A stretch of 7,529 nt of DNA from an uncultured Alcanivoracaceae bacterium (GTDB taxonomy: Bacteria; Pseudomonadota; Gammaproteobacteria; Pseudomonadales; Alcanivoracaceae): NCBI GenBank assembly GCA_937943665.1, contig CALEAR010000204.1, positions 1 to 7,529 of the forward strand, in the 5' to 3' direction. The stretch's first letter is position 1, and every line of letters begins with the position of its first letter. Shown in pieces: positions 6,179 through 7,529 of this stretch. Under the pieces are notes generated by a model. That model did no database searches. It was given only the letters and a program-made list of their open reading frames with translations, and was not told the DNA's origin. The position numbers and the translations under genes were made by a program.

Positions 6179-7529
6179 TTAGGCTTGAACGGCAGCTACA
6201 ATACCTGCCGCATCAAGGCCTAGCTGAGCGAGTAAATCCTCGCGTTTACCATGATCAATAAATTCATCGGGTAACCCTAAATTTTTAATGCGAGGGTTGA
6301 GCCCCACTTTATTAAAGAACTCATTCACCGCTGAGCCCGCCCCCGTCATCACTTGATGATCTTCCACGGTAACGAGCAACTCATGTTCAGCGGCGATCTG
6401 GCGCAATAAGGTTTCATCTAAGGGCTTCACCCAACGCATATCCACCACGGTGGCATCGAGGGTGTCCGCAGCCTCAAGGGCAGCCTCTAACATTACCCCA
6501 AAAGAAATAATGGCCACATTTTTGCCATGGCGCATGAGGCGACCTTTGCCTATGGGTAGGGCGGTGAACTCGGTGCTAATGGGGTGGTTGGGGCCTGTGC
6601 CACGAGGGTAGCGCACGGCGGCAGGTCCCTCGTACTGATAGGCTGTGTATAACAGTTGGCGACATTCGTTTTCATCGGCAGGGGCGGCAATTACCATATT
6701 CGGAATGGCGCGCAGGTAACCTAAATCGAAAAAGCCGCCATGGGTGGCGCCATCTTCACCCACAATACCGGCCCTATCGATGGCAAAAGTCACATCGAGA
6801 TTTTGCAAGGCCACATCATGAATAAGCTGATCATAACCCCGTTGTAAGAAGGTGGAGTAAATGGCCACAATGGGTTTTTGGGCTTCACAGGCAAGGCCGG
6901 CAGCTAAGGTAACCGCATGCTGTTCACAAATAGCCACGTCGTGATACCGCTCTGGGAAGCGTTGGCTAAACTCCACCATGCCGGAGCCTTCACGCATGGC
7001 GGGGGTGATGCCCACGGCGCGTTCATCCTGCGCGGCAATATCGCATAAAAACTGCCCAAACACCTCTTGGTACCGGGGGCCTTTGGGTTTTTGGGGAGTG
7101 CTATTAGGAGCCTCTATTTTGCTAATGGCGTGGTAGCCAATAGGGTCTTTCTCTGCTGGTTCAAAGCCTTTGCCTTTGGTGGTGTAAATATGAAGCAGCT
7201 GTGGCCCTTCAAGATCCTTCATATTACCGATGGTGTGTAAGAGCTCTTCCACATTGTGGCCATCAATGGGCCCAATGTAGTTGAAACCAATGGCTTCAAA
7301 CAGTGCATCAGGACTCACCATGTTCTTCATGCTTTCCTCTGTGCGACGCACAAAGTCCCACGCAGCGGGCATGGAAGAAAGCACTTTTTTGCCACCCTCA
7401 CGCAGAGCAATGTAGGTTTTAGAAGCCCAAATACGAGCGAAATAATTAGCCAAACCACCCACATTATTGGAAATGGACATGGTGTTATCGTTCAGAATCA
7501 CCAACATATTGGCTTTAGTGTGCGCCGCA
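6179..7529 (-). CDS. dxs: 1-Deoxy-D-xylulose-5-phosphate synthase, C-terminal three quarters (5' end outside window)
   Basis: DXS condenses pyruvate and glyceraldehyde 3-phosphate, using thiamine diphosphate, to give 1-deoxy-D-xylulose 5-phosphate, the entry point of the MEP isoprenoid pathway and a precursor of thiamine and pyridoxal phosphate. The frame is open to the right edge; residues AAHTKAN precede the Met codon at 7507-7505, which is internal. About 449 residues are visible and roughly 170 are missing compared with E. coli (620). Numbering from that Met, the sequence shows NDNTMSIS (6-13, Mg/TPP site; Asn6 matches E. coli Asn181), [10 protein letters not shown], and [12 protein letters not shown]. 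The pyrimidine-binding domain has [11 protein letters not shown] (194-204, catalytic-type Glu195), [14 protein letters not shown] (245-258) and [10 protein letters not shown]. The C-terminal transketolase-like domain runs from about 320 to 442, with [16 protein letters not shown]. No frameshift is visible. Confidence 0.97.
   Translation of the reverse strand, partial: AAHTKANMLVILNDNTMSISNNVGGLANYFARIWASKTYIALREGGKKVLSSMPAAWDFVRRTEESMKNMVSPDALFEAIGFNYIGPIDGHNVEELLHTIGNMKDLEGPQLLHIYTTKGKGFEPAEKDPIGYHAISKIEAPNSTPQKPKGPRYQEVFGQFLCDIAAQDERAVGITPAMREGSGMVEFSQRFPERYHDVAICEQHAVTLAAGLACEAQKPIVAIYSTFLQRGYDQLIHDVALQNLDVTFAIDRAGIVGEDGATHGGFFDLGYLRAIPNMVIAAPADENECRQLLYTAYQYEGPAAVRYPRGTGPNHPISTEFTALPIGKGRLMRHGKNVAIISFGVMLEAALEAADTLDATVVDMRWVKPLDETLLRQIAAEHELLVTVEDHQVMTGAGSAVNEFFNKVGLNPRIKNLGLPDEFIDHGKREDLLAQLGLDAAGIVAAVQA

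Noticed and set aside
7505..7507. Met codon of dxs taken as a gene start
   Set aside because: The frame stays open upstream to the window edge, and the preceding part of the TPP-binding domain is required; this Met corresponds to an internal position near residue 176 of E. coli DXS.
1..7529. Mobile element, CRISPR array, toxin-antitoxin pair or defence island
   Set aside because: Nearly every base is assigned to a recognised housekeeping gene on one strand, gaps are at most about 52 nt, and no repeat array or transposase motif is present.

Overview
This window is a conserved housekeeping cluster from a gammaproteobacterium. The order glyA > nrdR > ribD > ribE > ribB-type bifunctional gene > ribH > nusB > thiL > pgpA, facing a convergent dxs, is the arrangement known from Pseudomonas and related marine gammaproteobacteria. 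NusB, NrdR and GlyA read like members of that group. The genus cannot be fixed from sequence alone. Base composition looks even from end to end, and no mobile element, tRNA, rRNA, CRISPR array or prophage gene is visible.

Layout: positions 1-300 hold the last 99 residues of GlyA (serine hydroxymethyltransferase). From 307 to 6126 eight complete genes run on the + strand with gaps of 0 to 50 nt, most with a clear Shine-Dalgarno sequence. They are nrdR (repressor of ribonucleotide reductase genes), ribD, ribE, a ribB gene with a degenerate GTP cyclohydrolase II tail (the RibBX type), ribH, nusB, thiL and pgpA. A perfect 10-bp inverted repeat at 6132-6166 fills the gap after pgpA. The 3' three quarters of dxs then follows on the - strand (6179-7529) and runs off the right edge.

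How the genes work together: RibD (deaminase/reductase), RibB (dihydroxybutanone phosphate synthesis), RibH (lumazine synthase) and RibE (riboflavin synthase) cover most of the riboflavin pathway. The GTP cyclohydrolase II step is not supplied by an intact domain here, because the C-terminal half of the RibB protein has lost its three zinc cysteines. A separate ribA is therefore expected elsewhere in the genome. ThiL makes thiamine diphosphate, the cofactor of DXS, and DXS makes 1-deoxyxylulose 5-phosphate for isoprenoids, thiamine and pyridoxal phosphate. The window is thus rich in cofactor synthesis, accompanied by an rRNA antitermination factor (NusB), a phospholipid enzyme (PgpA) and a nucleotide-pool regulator (NrdR).

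I found no undescribed system. The points worth a second look are modest: the degenerate cyclohydrolase domain with no ribA beside it, the RibH/NusB junction in which one TAA separates two in-frame genes, and the hairpin without a U-tract between the convergent genes.
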